A stretch of DNA of 64,000 nucleotides from Zonotrichia leucophrys gambelii (Eukaryota; Chordata; Aves; Passeriformes; Passerellidae): positions 93,448,951-93,512,950 of the forward strand of contig NC_088172.1 of assembly GCF_028769735.1 (NCBI RefSeq), read 5' to 3'. Numbering within the stretch: the stretch's first letter is position 1; every line of letters begins with the position of its first letter. Positions 23,401 through 38,740 of the stretch are shown piece by piece. The translations under genes were made by a program, and so were the position numbers. Below the pieces are notes generated by a model. That model did no database searches. It saw only the letters and a program-made list of their open reading frames with translations, and was not told the DNA's origin.

Positions 23401-26400
23401 TCCCTGCAGCTGATGTATTGCAGGGAGGAAGAAAGGTGGCTAAGCTAAGATGCATGACACTGCAGTAGGGTGAGGATGCAGTAGGGTGATGGGGCAATGG
23501 AACACACACCAGGAGCAGAATGGCAGAAGTGATGGCTGGGAATGGTTTCTGAGGGATGAGCACCAGAGGCTGGCAAAGGGATACTTGTTTTGTGGTACAC
23601 AGAAATTCTGCCAAATACAGCCATAACTTTGTTATATAATATATACAAGAAAGCTTCCTACTCAGAAGGTAACTATGTCCTTGCTTATCAGTTCAGCAGA
23701 ATTATATACTTGTTAAAATTATAATTCATTTTAAAGAGCAGTAAAGTTTTACTCCAGTTTAACCAGTGAGTTTTGGAGTACCTTTGGTTAGACCTTCCTA
23801 ACGCCTAAACAATCAGTAGGACTTCTCTATGGGGAACAATACATCACTGTGTTCTACCAGAGTTAGTTTTGTTGCATGGCAGGGTTTCCAGCTGCTCTGA
23901 GTCTGTGGATGTTTTTGATGTGGTTAGTCTCTTCTGACATCTCTTGCAGTGCTGTTGGGTTTTACAAGCACCCGCAGATGATACAGGGAGAGAAGCAGTG
24001 CACTGCTATTGATCTTTTGTAATGGCAAAACAGTTGTTATAATTCCTGCCATGTAGCACAGCACTCTCTGATTTATCTCAAATGACGCCTGATGTGGCCA
24101 CTATCTTTTGCTGTTTTTCTGTTTCCATGGTGCTGTATACAATCCTCTGTTGCTATTTAATGGGGTTCCCATTTTCTATTTCTGTAGGTGAGGAGACATC
24201 AGGTATGTTTATGCTGCATGTTGGTAATTTAGCAAAGCAGAATTGCTGCCACAGTTTGAATGTTGTCTTCTGGGTACTTGTCAGACTGTCACTGTGGTCA
24301 CTGATTTAATTTCACCTTTCATCTTTTTTTTCCCATGTGTTACATTTATAATTATAAAGCAAGTAAGATCTTAAGTGTGCTTAGTAGAGTGGCGAGAACA
24401 CAAAGGAAATCAAGGAAATCTTGTCAGCAAGGTTAGAGTTTGTAATAAAGGATTGATTTTAATTTCTTTTGATCTGTGTATTTTGGAGAAATTAGAATTG
24501 GGCAAGGAAAAAATTATCATGGTTCATTTTAATTATCATTATTACTTTACACCTCTCCTTGCACTATTAATGGTGAGCTGCAGTATTATATACTATATAT
24601 CAAACCAAACTTTTTATAAGAACATAGCAAATGACACCTAATTTCAATGTGGTCTTTTATTGTCAACCTCCCTCATCACCAAGCTTGAGATTGATCTGAA
24701 GACTTTGTGTAAATATGTGAAGCTGAAGGTGTTTCTGAAATAAAACATGAAATGTGAACATGCATGCATGAGAAAGGAAGTCATAAAACACTAATACTTC
24801 ACACAGCCAGCACTTCAGTAGGTGTATGAATACTGGTGCACAGAGCACTTCCAACAGAGAAAGTTCACCTGGTTCTGAAGGCTGCTGCAAATCATTATAG
24901 GCTATTCCCTTTCTGGCATCTACAACTTCACTTAAGATGGATTGCATTGATAGATGTCAAGGAAAATATATGAAGGAATCAGTAGCATCTGTCACATTTG
25001 ACCTTGGGGCTTGAAATCTGAAGGTTATTTCTTGTACTAGTCTTGTTCCTTTTCTTTCTTTCTTATCAGTAGCTTCAGTAGCCTGTCTCAGAGACCAGGG
25101 ACTTAATGGAAGGATTTTCTTGTTTGTTTGTTTTATATTCTTTTTGCGATGATGGGGGATGTTTGTTTGGTTTTCTTCCCCTTCTTGAAAAACTTCAGTA
25201 AATTCAAGCCTTTGTTTTTGCAAATGCCTGGGCTAAGACATAAAAAGAATGAAGACCAACGTCTTAGTGTGTATTTGGGGCATTTAAACTTATTTTTAAG
25301 CATCAAAATATGTCTCAAAATTTACAGGATATTTTTAGTCTGGGAGAATTCTAAATCTGGAGTTTAAGTGATTCCGTTCAAACTACACATTTGAGAAATT
25401 CAGGTAATCCAGGAAAATAATTTGGATTTATGGATTCGTTAGAAACTAAGCTCTCTCACCCTGATGGCCAGTCACCACTAATCCTTAATTTTAGAGAAAT
25501 GACTTGAATTGTCCTAGACAGAAAATTAGCATTTAAACTTTTTCTGTGCTATTACCCACTAGCCAACTTTTAGTCCCTTTCAGTCTGTGAAATTAAGTGC
25601 AAAGGAAAGGAAAAAAGGGGAAAGAAGAGTAAAGACAAAGTTGGTGTTAATTTTCCCCCTTCCCTTTTCAAAGGATACTGTACTCAATACCTAGGAAGAA
25701 TCAGTTTGATATCTTTGATATCACCTGTTGGTGACCTTCAACCCTGGGAGCTACTTCTGTGCAAGAAACCTCAGAGTCTGGCACATCTGACTGTAGAAAC
25801 AATGTCAAACTGACCACACTAAGAGCGTTCAGCCATCGTTTGTTTGCCTGGTTTGGCTATTTGTTCTTTGAAACCAAAGATTCCTTAATATAAATAATTT
25901 CTTACAGAACTAAAACAATTTCTTCTGAACACACTGAGCAACCTAATCCAACTTTTATGCTGTCTAAAGCCTGGGCACAAAGATTTGTCATCTTAAACTT
26001 TTGTACCTTATATCCTTCAGAGTTATTTTCAGGTTCCTCTTCTCTGGCTGTTATGCTATTCTCACTTTCCAAAATATGGGTTGGCTTTTTCCCCCCCATT
26101 CTCTCATTCTTGTTTCCTTGTTTTATAGATCTTGGGTTTTCTTCTCTACACAAAGGCTTCTGCTTCAATTTTTTTAACTCATCCTAAACTAATCTTCACA
26201 ACCTCATGTTGATGTTAGTCCATGCTGCACTTGCTATCAGTTAGGACATGTCAGGATGAATTGAATTTTGATAAAACCTAAACAAGCAAACCACCTGCCA
26301 CACACCATCCAGCCTCCTTCTTCCCAAGCCTGCACCAACACTTCAGTTTGACATCTTTTTCTTTGTTTAGGTGTCCTTTCTGCCATATGAAAGTGCAATA

Positions 26401-29400
26401 GTCTTTTTAGGATCCTTTGCTGTGTCCAAGTATCTTGGCCCATAGCAAAATGCTTCTGACATTTGTTTCCAGACACTGAGCAATTAATATTGCCAGCCTT
26501 GTTTTAGTTATTTTTCCACTCCCCTCCAGCTAAGCTCTGTATCATTCTGCTCTTGGCCAAGTTTTATAACAAACCTGTGATATAATTGCTTTCTGTATCT
26601 CCTACTTACTTTTGACCTTAAAATCCATCTGAGTTGTGTGCACCCTCCTCTGCTGCTGTCCCATTTTGGAGCATGGCTTTGTCATTGTGTGCAATTTCCT
26701 TGGGGCTTTCCCTGCTAATGCTTCAGAATCTCCTTCTTATCCCAGGCAAATCTACCCTGCTGTAGGAAATACTGTAGAAGATTTACAAGGTAATATTCCT
26801 GCTTTCAATTTCAGACAGAAATTAACTAGGTGCTGATAACTTTGCAAGACTTTAAAATGGTGTCCTTGACCCATCCACCTGCTAAAAGCATTCCTGTAAT
26901 GGGAGTGCAGTTGATTCTGCATCCCAAGTCAGGTTCTTGGCCATCCCCCTGAAATTCTCAGTGGTGTTCAATGACTTGCAGAACAGAATTCAAGTTTTGT
27001 GGGGTAGCTTTGCACCCTCATTTTAAAGAGCACTGTCTGTATTGCTGCTCACCAAAAGTGTTGCCTATAATTCTCAAGTGCTGGTAAATTGTGTGTTTTC
27101 CACACAAGAAAAAAGAGAGAGCTCTGATAAACTTGACCTCTAACTTACAATTTGCTTCTGCATATTAAAAAAATCAAAGGCTTATTCAACAGGAATTAAG
27201 AAGCTAATTCTCAATTCCCACATGGGAAATTGAATGAAGGCTTAGTAATTATTTAGATTCTGATGTGTGCTGCAGTGTCAGAGGCAGCAGCTTGAAATTC
27301 TTTTTGGTGGTTGAGGAAAGCAATGCATGACTTTCCACAGGGATACAGTGAGGACTGAGCTGTATGACACCAATGTGGAGCACTTCACAGAGCTTTTAAT
27401 TTAAAAGTCATGTACCATATTTGTTAAATAGTATTGCTCCTGCCAGAAGGCACTCTTCTGTCAAATAGCTACCTTTGTTATGTTTTGAATTTTGCTGCTT
27501 TCTATAGCACACATCTAGTAGACTAGAAATTATATTCCTTTAATAAAATATTTTTCCAGAGCTCTTTTTTGTATTAGCAGGGCAAACCATTTCTGTCAGC
27601 AGCCACTCTAGCAAAAACATGGGGTTTGGGGTTTACACCAAAGGCACAGGTTTCAGGCAGGCTGGTCAGATCTATTTTAAACAGTGCTTCAATCAGGTTA
27701 TTTCTTCACTTGTGCTCTTTTGTAGAAGGCTTTCCCTGCACTGTGCTGATTGTTCTTCAGTGTAGGGAAGCCATGAACCTTCTTGGCTTGCTCAGTAGCA
27801 TTTTGTATCTTGTCCAGAGAAATGAACATTCCTCCGCACCACGTTTGGAAGTGCTGGACTTTTCCTTTTTTCTTTTTTTTAAATTTTTTCCTCAAAGGGT
27901 TGTGTTCATGTGTTTTGCTTTATAGACTTTGAGTTCTCTGAATCATCAAGAACAGTTGTCAGCTTTTTATAAACATCAGTCCATAACCTTGTGGTATTTG
28001 TTGTGTCTTAGATCAGGCTGACTAGATATGGTTTTCTGTTGGGAATAGCAGCCATGAAGTTTGTGTGCTGAATGTAATTGGAGCTTTTCCTGATCATCCC
28101 TGGCTTGGTGTGCCATTTGTGCTGATGGATTGAGGACACAAAGATGTGTAATAAAGTTCCTTTGGACAAGGCAAAGATATTCCAAGCCAGGACTGAACCT
28201 GCAGCATGTCTGTCTTTCTTGGTGAACTTCACATGAGTATAAGATTGCAGAAGATTGGCACAAGTCTAAATTTTTCACAAGGCAATGAAGTTTTTATGAC
28301 TCTGCTTTATCTAGCAAGGAATACAAGCAGTAGAATAAATGAGACAAAGTCAACAGCCTCTCGTATTCACATCAGTGACCAGTTATTATGATGCTTTTAT
28401 AATAGAACAAAATGACACTAAGGGGGAGATTTTTATCAAAATATTTGCATTGAAATACTTTTTAATAAGGAACCAAATAATCTGATTTTCTTCAGCAGAA
28501 GAAAATTCCAAAGCTTAGAAGTTTTCCTGTGCAGTATGCTTGCTCAGAGATGTTAAGATAATTTTAGTGAGATAATTGTTGTCGGTACATTAAGTGCAGT
28601 GGACGACCTGATTATTTTTAGGATGTTAAACATCCTAAGAATGCCCAGCTATCTTTACTGCCATACCAGAAAATTAAGCCATGAGAGGATCTGTCTGGAT
28701 ATTGTCTTGGTTTAAATGTGTTCTCAAATCTAGCAACTGGGGGTTTTTTTGCATCTCTGCCCCTCTCTTCTCTAAATGCCTGTCTTTCAGGAGGCTGTGG
28801 CTTGGGAAGCATGGGCTAGTGTTTTTGACACCTCAGATCCATATCAAAACCATGATGATTGCAATTTGTTATTATTTCATGCCAGATGAGCTGTTGAGAG
28901 GCCCATTTCTTAAAGGCCTCTAGATTACATCTGACACAAGTTGATTTCCCTTTTTTACAAAGTCTCTTGTCTGGGAACTTGGGCTCCTTTCATTCCTTCA
29001 GGCAATTTCTCCAGTTAAAAGCTGGGACATGTATGTGGTCTCTTTGAAAGGGCATTGACTGCTCTTAGTTTCTGTTTTAGATGGAGCATTTTGATTGCTG
29101 GTATCAAGGCAGTTACAGCTGTCAGTAAAACAGCTGCTCTCAGGCAATGAGAGATGCCATCAATGTTTATCAACATCAGGCCACTAACAATATAATAGTT
29201 TTTTCAAGAAAATCTTGCTTTCTTTTTACTTATTGCCTTCTACAACTATTCTAGTACAAAAGGGAAAAAATATCCTATAGAATTTTACTGACCTCTTTCC
29301 TTAATAATTCAAAAATTGAGAGATTGGTGTGGTATTAGCTGATAGAATTTCTGCCTTCCCATCAGCTCTTTTATCTGTACTTGATATTCCCAGGCATCTC

Positions 29401-32400
29401 TTCTCCCCTCTTCACTCCATGTCAACCCTTTTCCCTTCTAGTTTTGTATTCCAGGCTCTTCTTCTAAACAGGTTTCCAAACCCTCAATAGGTCTCATTTT
29501 CTCTCTCATTTCATCTTCACTCCTGTCCTACTTGTCTTTGGCCTGGATATATTTCTTCATCCCAAATTCTAGGTCCAAAAGCTGGGGGGATTATCATGAT
29601 TTAACTGTGAAGAAAATTAACTCTATCCCAGCCCAGGGAGGCACTGAGCAGCTGATTTTGTGTGCCCAGCTCTTGTACTGCCTGCTGCAGCCCAGACTGT
29701 GCACTGAACACTTTCCCTCGTGCAATTCAGCTGCTGCTTCTGTAGGAAAATCTCTGCCAAGAGGGCACAAACATCAGCTTCTTAGAGCTTGCAAACTGGC
29801 CTCAGTGAGGTGAATTTTCACAGCAACAGCCATGTAAACAAAGCAAGTGATTCTATAGCTCTCCAGAAATTCTTTCATCAAGTGGTCTGAAGGACTCTTA
29901 ATAACACTAAGACCTGAAGGAGGTGGCACTGCACAGATGGACACAGTCAAGCATTAAGGTGTTCTAGAAGATCATTAGTGAGCTTGGTATTCAATAGATG
30001 TGTGAATGAGTGGCACTGCATTGATGGTATTTTTTACTAGAAGAGGGCAGGTTTTGATGGAGAGGGATAATGTTGATGTCTGAGTTTTCAGAGTCAAAGG
30101 AATTGATTCCTGTGGAGATTTTAATGTGTATCTTCTCTGCTCATTTGAGTGGCCCAACACTGTTTGCAGAATGGTCTTTAACACACTGAATTTCAGCATA
30201 AGCACAAAATCTAACCTTTCCATTAGTTGCAATGCAGAAACATTTGTGGGGCAAAATTAAGAGGAAGAAATAATTGTTCATAGCCTAGGACTATTCTAGC
30301 TCTGCATCTGTCCCTGAGTCCTCATCATGAGCAGCACTTGGCAGATACATTTCTACCCTCCGTGGGGTTGTACTCTTTCCATCTTCTCTTCCCTGTGCTC
30401 CTCTCAGCTCTCCTCAGTGCCTCAATACTCCCAATTCCTGAGATATGGATGCCTGATTTGTGTCTGTCTAACTAAATTGGGAACATTTTTTCCACAAATT
30501 AATCAGTACCCCATCCCAATTTTGTGTGCCTTTGATGCCTGGTTTTAATTGCCTGAAAGTAGAAAGCTTCAATGAGCAGAAAAATTAAAATTGCAAAATC
30601 CTGATGGCTTTTTGTAGTTGAGTTATTTGCCTCCAACACCAACCTGAAGAGTATGTTTTTTGCTTGGCTTTTTCCTTTTTTTTTTTTTCCTTAAGTGAGT
30701 GAATGTCTTATTAGCTTTTCATTTCTGACAGAGCCTCAGGCTTAACTGCAATGGATAGACAACATTTTAGCTCCAGAACATGAAACAAGTTCTTCTCTCC
30801 TAGATTCTCAAAGAGATCTTGCCAAGACAGTGAAACCAACTCTCCCCTTCTTTTGAAGCAGGGTTTGACTTAGGAACAAAAACTGCTCTTTCTAAAGATT
30901 GAAACCCCTAATATGCAGTAGAGTTTGAGGGATTTCATGAAGGGAATAAATGTGGGAATGAAGGACATTGTGTCCAGCTGAAAAACCAGAAATAATTTAG
31001 AACAATTGCATGATCTTTTATTCAGAAAATGTGTCTTCCATGAAATCAGGACTTTTCCCATGAAAAAACTTGTTGTTTTTCCCATGTTGGTTTCTTGGAC
31101 TGACCCCAAATGCCTTCTTAGCTCTCTGTTCAGGATTACAGTGGCTGTCATTTTGCTGCCTGAGTTCACACACAGCGAAGTTTGTCCTTTTTCACAGGGA
31201 TTGTTCTTTATTCCTGTGAGACAGCACGTCTTCTCCAGCCGCCCTGTGGCATGTCATGAAAGTGACATGACTTGCAGAGCATCATCAGAATGCTGCTGGG
31301 AAAACTCTTTCCATGAGGAATCATAGCACTGGAGTGTCTCTCTGTCAGTGCTGCACAGCAGCATGGCTACATGAGAGAGTGCAGTTGAATGATGAATCTA
31401 CTCAGACAATATTGTAGGTCATGTATGTAAAGCAAAGTAAAGCATGCTGATAAATTAATATCTTTATTTTTGTGTACTTTAAAGATGACAAAAGTATGCT
31501 CCTACTTTAAAAATTGTTTGGTCTTATAGAACTTAATGAAGTATAATAGCAGAGCCAAAGGGTCCCATGTTTTCTCAGACTGAAGAGTAAAGTTACTTTG
31601 TGAAGAAAAATCCCCCTGGTGTAGAACAAGTTAATTAGTTATTGAGTGGAAAACAAGCTGTCTGTCACATTGCAAAATTTCAAATCTGAAATTTGTTGCC
31701 TTTTATCCACTTGGGTTTTTTTCCTAGAGCTGATATAACTGTTTCTCGCAGTATTGACTTTTTCTTAATCACTTCTTCTTGTAGTCTTCTGTAATAATTT
31801 ACGCCATGATCATGCTCAGCTATTATCTGCTGGCTGATAATAGAGTTTGTTTTACAAACAGCATTCATTGTAATGTAACTGTTCAGTACTGGCACAGCAA
31901 GCCATGGTAATAAATTCTGCAGGTTACTGTCATCCTTTGCTTAGCTTTTCCTCAGTTATCCATCAGAAAGTATTTTATTTTCTGTTCCTTGCCTGTGACA
32001 GCCCTAATGAGAGTTGTTTGGGTTAGTGAGTTTTTTCAGAATTTTGGTGTAAAACTGATTTTGATGCCTTTTACCTCTGAAACGTGTTTTAAATATTCTA
32101 TTGGAAAGTTTAGGATGTTCCTGAGGGGCAAAGACATAGCCTATATTGTCTGTCTTTATACAGTTACCATTTTTGACCATAATAGTCATTTAGAGTTGAA
32201 GATCCACAGGATGCCTTTGGAAGGAAGAAAAGTTGGCAGTGATACCAAAGGTTTGAATCGTCCTGTTGATTTGAAAGTATTGAGTTCCTGAAAATGAGAG
32301 CCATAAAATCCCACAAAAAACTCTGTTCACAGCTCATGTGGCCCAGAAGCCTCTTAATCTTGTTTCTGGGCCACTCTCAGTTCTTACTGAGCTCTGTCTG

Positions 32401-35400
32401 ATGTTTACTCTTTTCTGAATATCCCTGGGTTTCTTCCTCCTTGTCTCTCCCTCATATCTGCATTATACCATATACAGGAACTATCCTTTTTTCTCCCACT
32501 CCCTAAAAAATTACATTTTTCTCTCTCTTTTTTCTTGACATTTTGAAGAAAAAAGGGATTTTTGGTTTCTGCACTGGCATTGCTTATGTAGTTTGTGTGT
32601 GTGTGAGAGCTTTTGTGTTGAGTGTGACACACTATATTCTTAATACTTCATCCTGGAATGACTGCTGAAGGGTGGCTTTGTGGATCCTCATTCCCTCTTG
32701 GAAAAGCCTTCATTGTTATGCCAGTCTCATCCATCTTTTAGGGAATGCAGGTATAAAATTATTTGATGCATAAGCTCAATATGTTTTCTACCACAGGAGA
32801 AGGAAGGGAGGGGAGTGTTCCTCCAGCTCATTAATCAGAATGAGAATGAGAAATTGTAACAACTTCACAGTCATTTACTATTTGCTCTAAAGTAAATCTG
32901 TCTAAATATTAGTGCACTGGTGGTAGTAAAAAAACCCAAAAAACAAAGGCGGGGGGGTGGGCAGGAAAAGAACCTTGTCATTAGCTTGTCACATGCTGTA
33001 CATGGTAGACCAAAGATATATGTACTGTGGCATCTCTGTAATGAAAACTTGAGCAATAAAAATAGTTTCTGCCATGTTCTGGAACAAGGAACTCCCTGAG
33101 GAAACACATTAACAGTATTTCACATTACAAATTATTATTGCATATTCAGCTATTGTTTCAAATGAGAATTGTGTGTATTACAGGGCGAGGGAAGGAAGAC
33201 AAAGTTAGTGTTTCTTCTGTAAGCAGAATTAAGATTTTGTGCTTCTGGCTGTGTCAGTTCTGGCCTATAAGTTTAAGTTAATACTTCAACAGAATAATGA
33301 GTTTCTTGTACATAGGATGCTTGATGGACTTACACATGTAGTTCAGGATATACTGGTAGAGCTAAATATGTGAATCTCTTCACTTTCACTGCGCTTAGAC
33401 AGAAGAAGTACTGTGGTGTGAAAATGAGACTTTTTGGATGTGTCTTGTAAGGAGTCATCTCCTATGCTGAATGTAAAGACATCATGTTACAGAGGTTGAA
33501 TGTTACCAAATACAGTATGTTGTGCAAATAGTGTGTTTTCTGCCATGCCTAAAATTCTTGAATTAATTAAATGCTTTGTTTCGTGCACTCCCCTCTCTGC
33601 ACTCAGGACAGTGTGTGTTTGGAAAGCTAATCATCTTCATTACCTGCTTACTTTCTAATTAATTGTATGACCTTGCACAGGAGGTGACCGTTGTCCTCAC
33701 AATCATTTGGAAGAAATTTTAAAACCTCACTGAGGGTTTCTATATTAACATGTCGCCAGCAGAAAGATAGTTGTTAGCATGCTGATTTTTCTTCTCCTCC
33801 AGCCTCCTTTCTAGAGGAAGAATGTTCCTTCTTCTTCTACCTTTATGGTGCCAGGAAACAGCCTCCAGCCCTTTTCTCTGAGTTGTGTGTTGTTGGCTCT
33901 GACTGCCTGGTTCAGCTTCCATTTTCTGATTTGTGAATGATGGGATTGATACATACTAGCACTTTGAAACTTAACTCCAAGTGGGTGTAAAAGTGAGATT
34001 GAGGAAAAATTAGTTTTATTGGTATGTTGGTTTCTGGGTGGAAAGTGTTAGAGACAACAGTGGCTCCAGACATAGTTCTTTGTTTGCCCTATTAAGCATC
34101 AGAAAACTGAATCTAGGGGGAGCTGGGTCCTGTTTCCAATTTCTGCATTAGCTTATGTAAAAGCCAGGAGAAAGAAGTGGTGTTTTATTTTGTGGTCCTT
34201 CAGTTTGCTGTGAAGCTGGCCTGAGATTAAATGGGGTGAAGAGAGCACCTGTGCCCTTTGACCAATCACTCCCAACTTAGAGAGGAGAGCCAGGCTGGCG
34301 TTAGCAGAAACCAAGAGAAGCAAACCAAAATGTGCAGAAAACATTGATTTCATTCTGCTGTTATAATTGCTGCTTTCTGGAGACACAGCAGTGTCTTAGC
34401 CTGCTCACCTTTGCTATGGGATGCTGGATGTGGCTGCCTTGGAGAGGGCCCCAAAGGAGCAATGCATAAAGCTTACATTTTTAATCTCATGTACTGCTCA
34501 TATTTGTGTCACAATGATGCTGCATCTAGACAGTAGGATGTCTAATCCATATCAGCAATGCATTTATATTTACATTAAACTCGTGCTAAACAGTATCATT
34601 AACATCTTAGTGATATTATAGCATAGCCTTGTATGTTTTCAAAATGCTTCTTGTTGAAAGAAATTTGTGAAGCACTTTATAGCTAGCCAGAAATGGTTCT
34701 AACAAACCAGTGAAAGGCTTTCTAATTAAATGAAAGTAGTTAATTTTCCTTTTTCTTCCACTGAGATTGCAATCCACAGTGGCACCCACAGATATCCTGC
34801 CTCTGTACTCAAAATGACAGTGAGCTGCTTTCCTCTTTACAAGCAGAGGATCTGAGCCACTCCCTTCACTTGCAGTCCCACATGCTGTCAGGATACCAGC
34901 CTGGAAAGTTCTGGAGGTGAGAGTGAGGCCCTACTGCAGAATGAGTAACTGAAGTGTTGATTTGCCATGAAGTTGCCCATCTGAGGCAGGTGAATCTTGC
35001 AGCTCAGGTGTGGATGAGGGCATCTTAATTAATACTGCAGTGAAGACATATAATGAAAAAACTGTGTAATTTTGAAGAGGAAACATGACTGGCCAATATA
35101 TAATTTGCAGTATGTTACACAGTGCTTATCAGTGTCCAGCTGACTAGAAATAAAGCAGCTTGACTGAGAAGACAGTATAAAAGGTTTTTTGTATTTTCTC
35201 CTTTATTTTCTTCTCTATTTCTAGTGTTCACAAGTTATGTTTTTCCTGTGGTGTTCATAATTCCTGAGAAACAAGAGAGATGAAAGTGGGCTTGTTAGGA
35301 ATACTGTGTTCTATCTTAATATTTCTCTTCCATGATTTGTCGTAGTAAATGTGTCTATAATGATATTTGCAGGAAACACACATGGAGCAGGTACAGTCTG

Positions 35401-38400
35401 AATCAAACCAAACTGACTTTAAATGATCAAATGCCTGCAGAAAACATCCTTGTTGCTTTCTTACTTAAATGAAAACCTGTCAGGTATGGGTGCCATGATG
35501 CTGCATTCAGCCATGTGTGTAAAACAGAGAACCGGCAACTGGAAGAGAGTCATCAGGTGGGCACAGCAGCAATTGAGTGAAGCATGAGGGTCTTAATGTT
35601 TAGACAAATGGGTGTCTTATGGTGTGTGTCTTCAACAAAGTGACATCAAGATTTTTCAGAGCCCATTTCCAGCCCTCTTGATCAGGAATATTTCCACAGA
35701 GTTTACCAGTCTTTCAGTCACATCCTAAATCAGCTGCCAGGAGCACAGCCGTGTTTTGGATATGATTTGTGTTTCTAATATGCTTTGAAATATTTCAAAT
35801 CAGTGGCTGCATCTATGGAGTATTTTTTATACATTTCTGTTTTAATATATGCAATGTGTTGCAGGTAAGTTTGGTGAAAGAAATATGTGGAAGCATCCCA
35901 GCAAGTAAATGTCATTCCCCACCCCATTTTTAAAATTAAAAAATAGGGAAATTGTGCCCAGATCTCCCTCACAATTTTTATCCTCTGATTGAAATTTCAG
36001 AAAGTAAATTTCAACACATCAGTTTCAAGCAGCAACAGTCAGACAAGTAAATTGTGGCTATAAATGTTGATTTTAAGTACTCTGAATGCTGACTGCTGTC
36101 AGACTTTATCTTGGATGTTGGGGTAGAGAGTGTGAGCAGTTCCCTAAGGCAGAAAAACAAACTGCTAGAGGAACAAAGAAGTTATGCTAATAATACATTA
36201 CATGGTTCAGCCATATATAATTTAATGCTTTGCCCTTCAGCAACACCTTTCAAGTAAAAAATCTGCTAGACTTTATCAAATAATAAGTTTTTTTATTACA
36301 TCCTTTCTGTTGTCCCACAGATAGCAGATTGGAAGAAATGTTGAGAGACTCATCACAGCTCTGTATTCAGAGCCCTGCAGTCTTGTGTCACAATTCTGTG
36401 TGGTGGTGTTAGAATTCTTATTTTTTGAGCCTGTGTCCTGCTGAATGCTTGCTCTGAGCCTTGAGGAATTTTTGTCATCACACTGGTTATACTGATCCCC
36501 TTTTTTTTTTTTTTTGCTGGCTTTTTTTGTTGTTGTTGTTCTCTGTAAGCACTGTTTCTCTATTGCATAATTGGGTTGTAATTGGGATCCCATCCCTCAG
36601 CTGTCCAAGTGCTAAAAGCAAAATTTAAGCTGGGGATTTTCATGGCTTTAGCCTGATAAAAGAGAGTAATAGATGGAATCAATTCAGTTTTCAGGTTAGA
36701 CTGTGACCCAGAGCAGGTAAGATAACTTAAAATGCCTCCCAGAGTTCACTGGATATAGTAACAGACACATTTGTCTGTGTGAAATGAAACCTGCTCTGAA
36801 TTGTGCATGTTGGACAAAGCTTGACATTTGGAGAGATTCTAAAATTTTCAATTCCTGCAGAGGGAGTGTAGTTCTCTATACCACCACTGAGGCTGGAGGT
36901 GTTTCCTGTCTTCCTACAGGCTAGAAGACACACCTGTGACAGCTTCATATTGAATTGCTATGATCATTTATCTCTCTTGCTGCAGTGAGTGTTATCCTGT
37001 CAGCCAGCCATCAGTGGTGGTGGTAGTGGTGGGCTCTTGCCAAGCCTAGCACTAGTTGCCAGCACCAGCCAGTATGTAAACCTGGACAGAATACTTTCCT
37101 GTTAGTTGGAAAGGTTCCCTTGACCTGCTGGGTGGAAGGTGCCTGGCCTTGCACTGTTCATTAGCTTTGCTTATCAGAAGAAGGTGATTGTCAGATATTG
37201 ATACCTGACAGTTTTACAGCATAGGGAGGGTTAGGTCAGACTGGAGGCTACTGCCCAGCCCTGTGTTCCTGTTGTTCTGTTTTGTGCTCTTTCTCTTATC
37301 ACAGGGAGTCTTTGTTTTTTCCATCTCAGAACAAATTTAATTAGTATCTAAGTTTAGGAGCTCAATTCCAAACATTCTGAGAATAAAGCTTCCTGCTATA
37401 AAGATTCTAAGATTAACCCAAATCTCTACTTATTATTACAGTTATCAGCATTAATCTCTTTCAGAAATTGTTAATATAAGTGTGAGATCAAACGTGGTTT
37501 CCTTGAGTAGGACAAGTGTCAGGAAAGCCCTGTTCTGGAAAGATAAGCAGTACCAGTGATGCAGAGGCACAGTTGTAAAGAATGAAATTTTGGATTCTGC
37601 TGAGCTCTCTTTTTATTCTTTAGCTCTTCACACACTATTATCCACTATCTAGTTCAGTGTGATACTTCAGCATAAGTTGAATCCTCACAGCACAGAGTGC
37701 TGGTGTTGAAAACTTTCATGTCCTTAAGTTACATACAGCTTCTTCAGATCTCAAGTAGTCTTTGAAAATTCATTCATTCCTTACTCCTGACTGAATCAGT
37801 GGAGATATGTTCATTTGAAATTTGCTGAATTAGGTATCCTTCCTTTTCACCGTTTGCTTTGTTGTTTCTCTGGTACAGTTTATAGATCTCCCCCATGGTG
37901 TTCCATCAGAAATGCACAAGCAGCCTGCAGGGCATTCAGCCTTCAGCATCACACTCTGCAGGCTGCTGACACCTTGTGATGGATCCACAGGTGGGTGGGG
38001 GATTGTGTTCATGTCTAATATGGTTTGCCCTGTTTTCCATGTGGGCTTGGAGAGGTGGCCAAACCTGATAGCTGACCCAAATGTAAAAGCTTTGGCTTTG
38101 AGAACCATAAGAGAGCACAGGTTAGATCAGACCTTTCTTGGGCTAATATTCAGTTTCCAGGAATGGAATAGGCTTTTTAAAAGACTTTATGTTGATGCTG
38201 AATTATCTGCTTTTCTTCATCTTAGATTTTATCCTTTTTTTTCTTAATCTGATATTTTCTGTAGCTACTGTAGGCTTTGAAAGAATAGGTTAATAAAAGA
38301 ACATGTTAGGAGGATTTTTGTTGTTAGTTCTTTTTTCTTTTAGCTTGAATAGTTTTATGTTGAAAGAATGCCAACACCTTTCCGAGGGCTGGGTGTGTGT

Positions 38401-38740
38401 GTTTCCTTGTCAGGCCCCTCTCTTCTGTCCTGCAGAACAGCCTGGAATATATCCTGCTGCACATGGTGCACCCACAGCTTAGACCACTCTTTATGAGTCC
38501 CCCCATTGTTCTTTCTGGGTCCCTGCTGGTGTTTCTCCCTTGTAGTGATGTTTGGGGTGGGGTGAGTATTGATTCCTCTTTCTGGGGAGGCAGAATTATC
38601 AGATGAAACAGAAATTCCACCATGAAATGAAAACTTGTTTGAAATAGAAGTATAACTAAGGTTGGTATAATTATATCCTAATTTTTTCCATTACAATTTC
38701 ATTTTCAGATGGAAATACCTTTATTCAGAAATTGTCAAAG
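20473..38740 (+). other. ALK: ALK intron 4 (first part): about 18 kb without recognised repeats
   Basis: I recognise no exon, CR1 or LTR in this stretch. Exon 5, which should begin with residues like WTVLQGRIG, was looked for and not seen. A locally GC-richer block lies about 21600-22220 with frames of 105-131 codons on both strands. Poly-T runs lie near 30678 and 36501 (the latter followed by TTG repeats). A short (TG)n lies near 32597, and pyrimidine-rich tracts lie near 29400-29530. The rest is AT-rich. Confidence 0.6.
36501..36541 (+). repeat. Poly-T run followed by (TTG)n
   Basis: A run of about 15 T, then gctggc, seven T, and several TTG units. This is low-complexity sequence and could be the reverse complement of an old A-rich retroposon tail, but no body is recognised beside it. 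Confidence 0.7.

Noticed and set aside
26770..26830. Possible ALK exon 5 start (translation NTVEDLQGNIP slightly resembles WTVLQGRIG)
   Set aside because: The key WTVLQGRIGRP order is missing, the acceptor and phase do not fit, and the continuation does not match MAM1.
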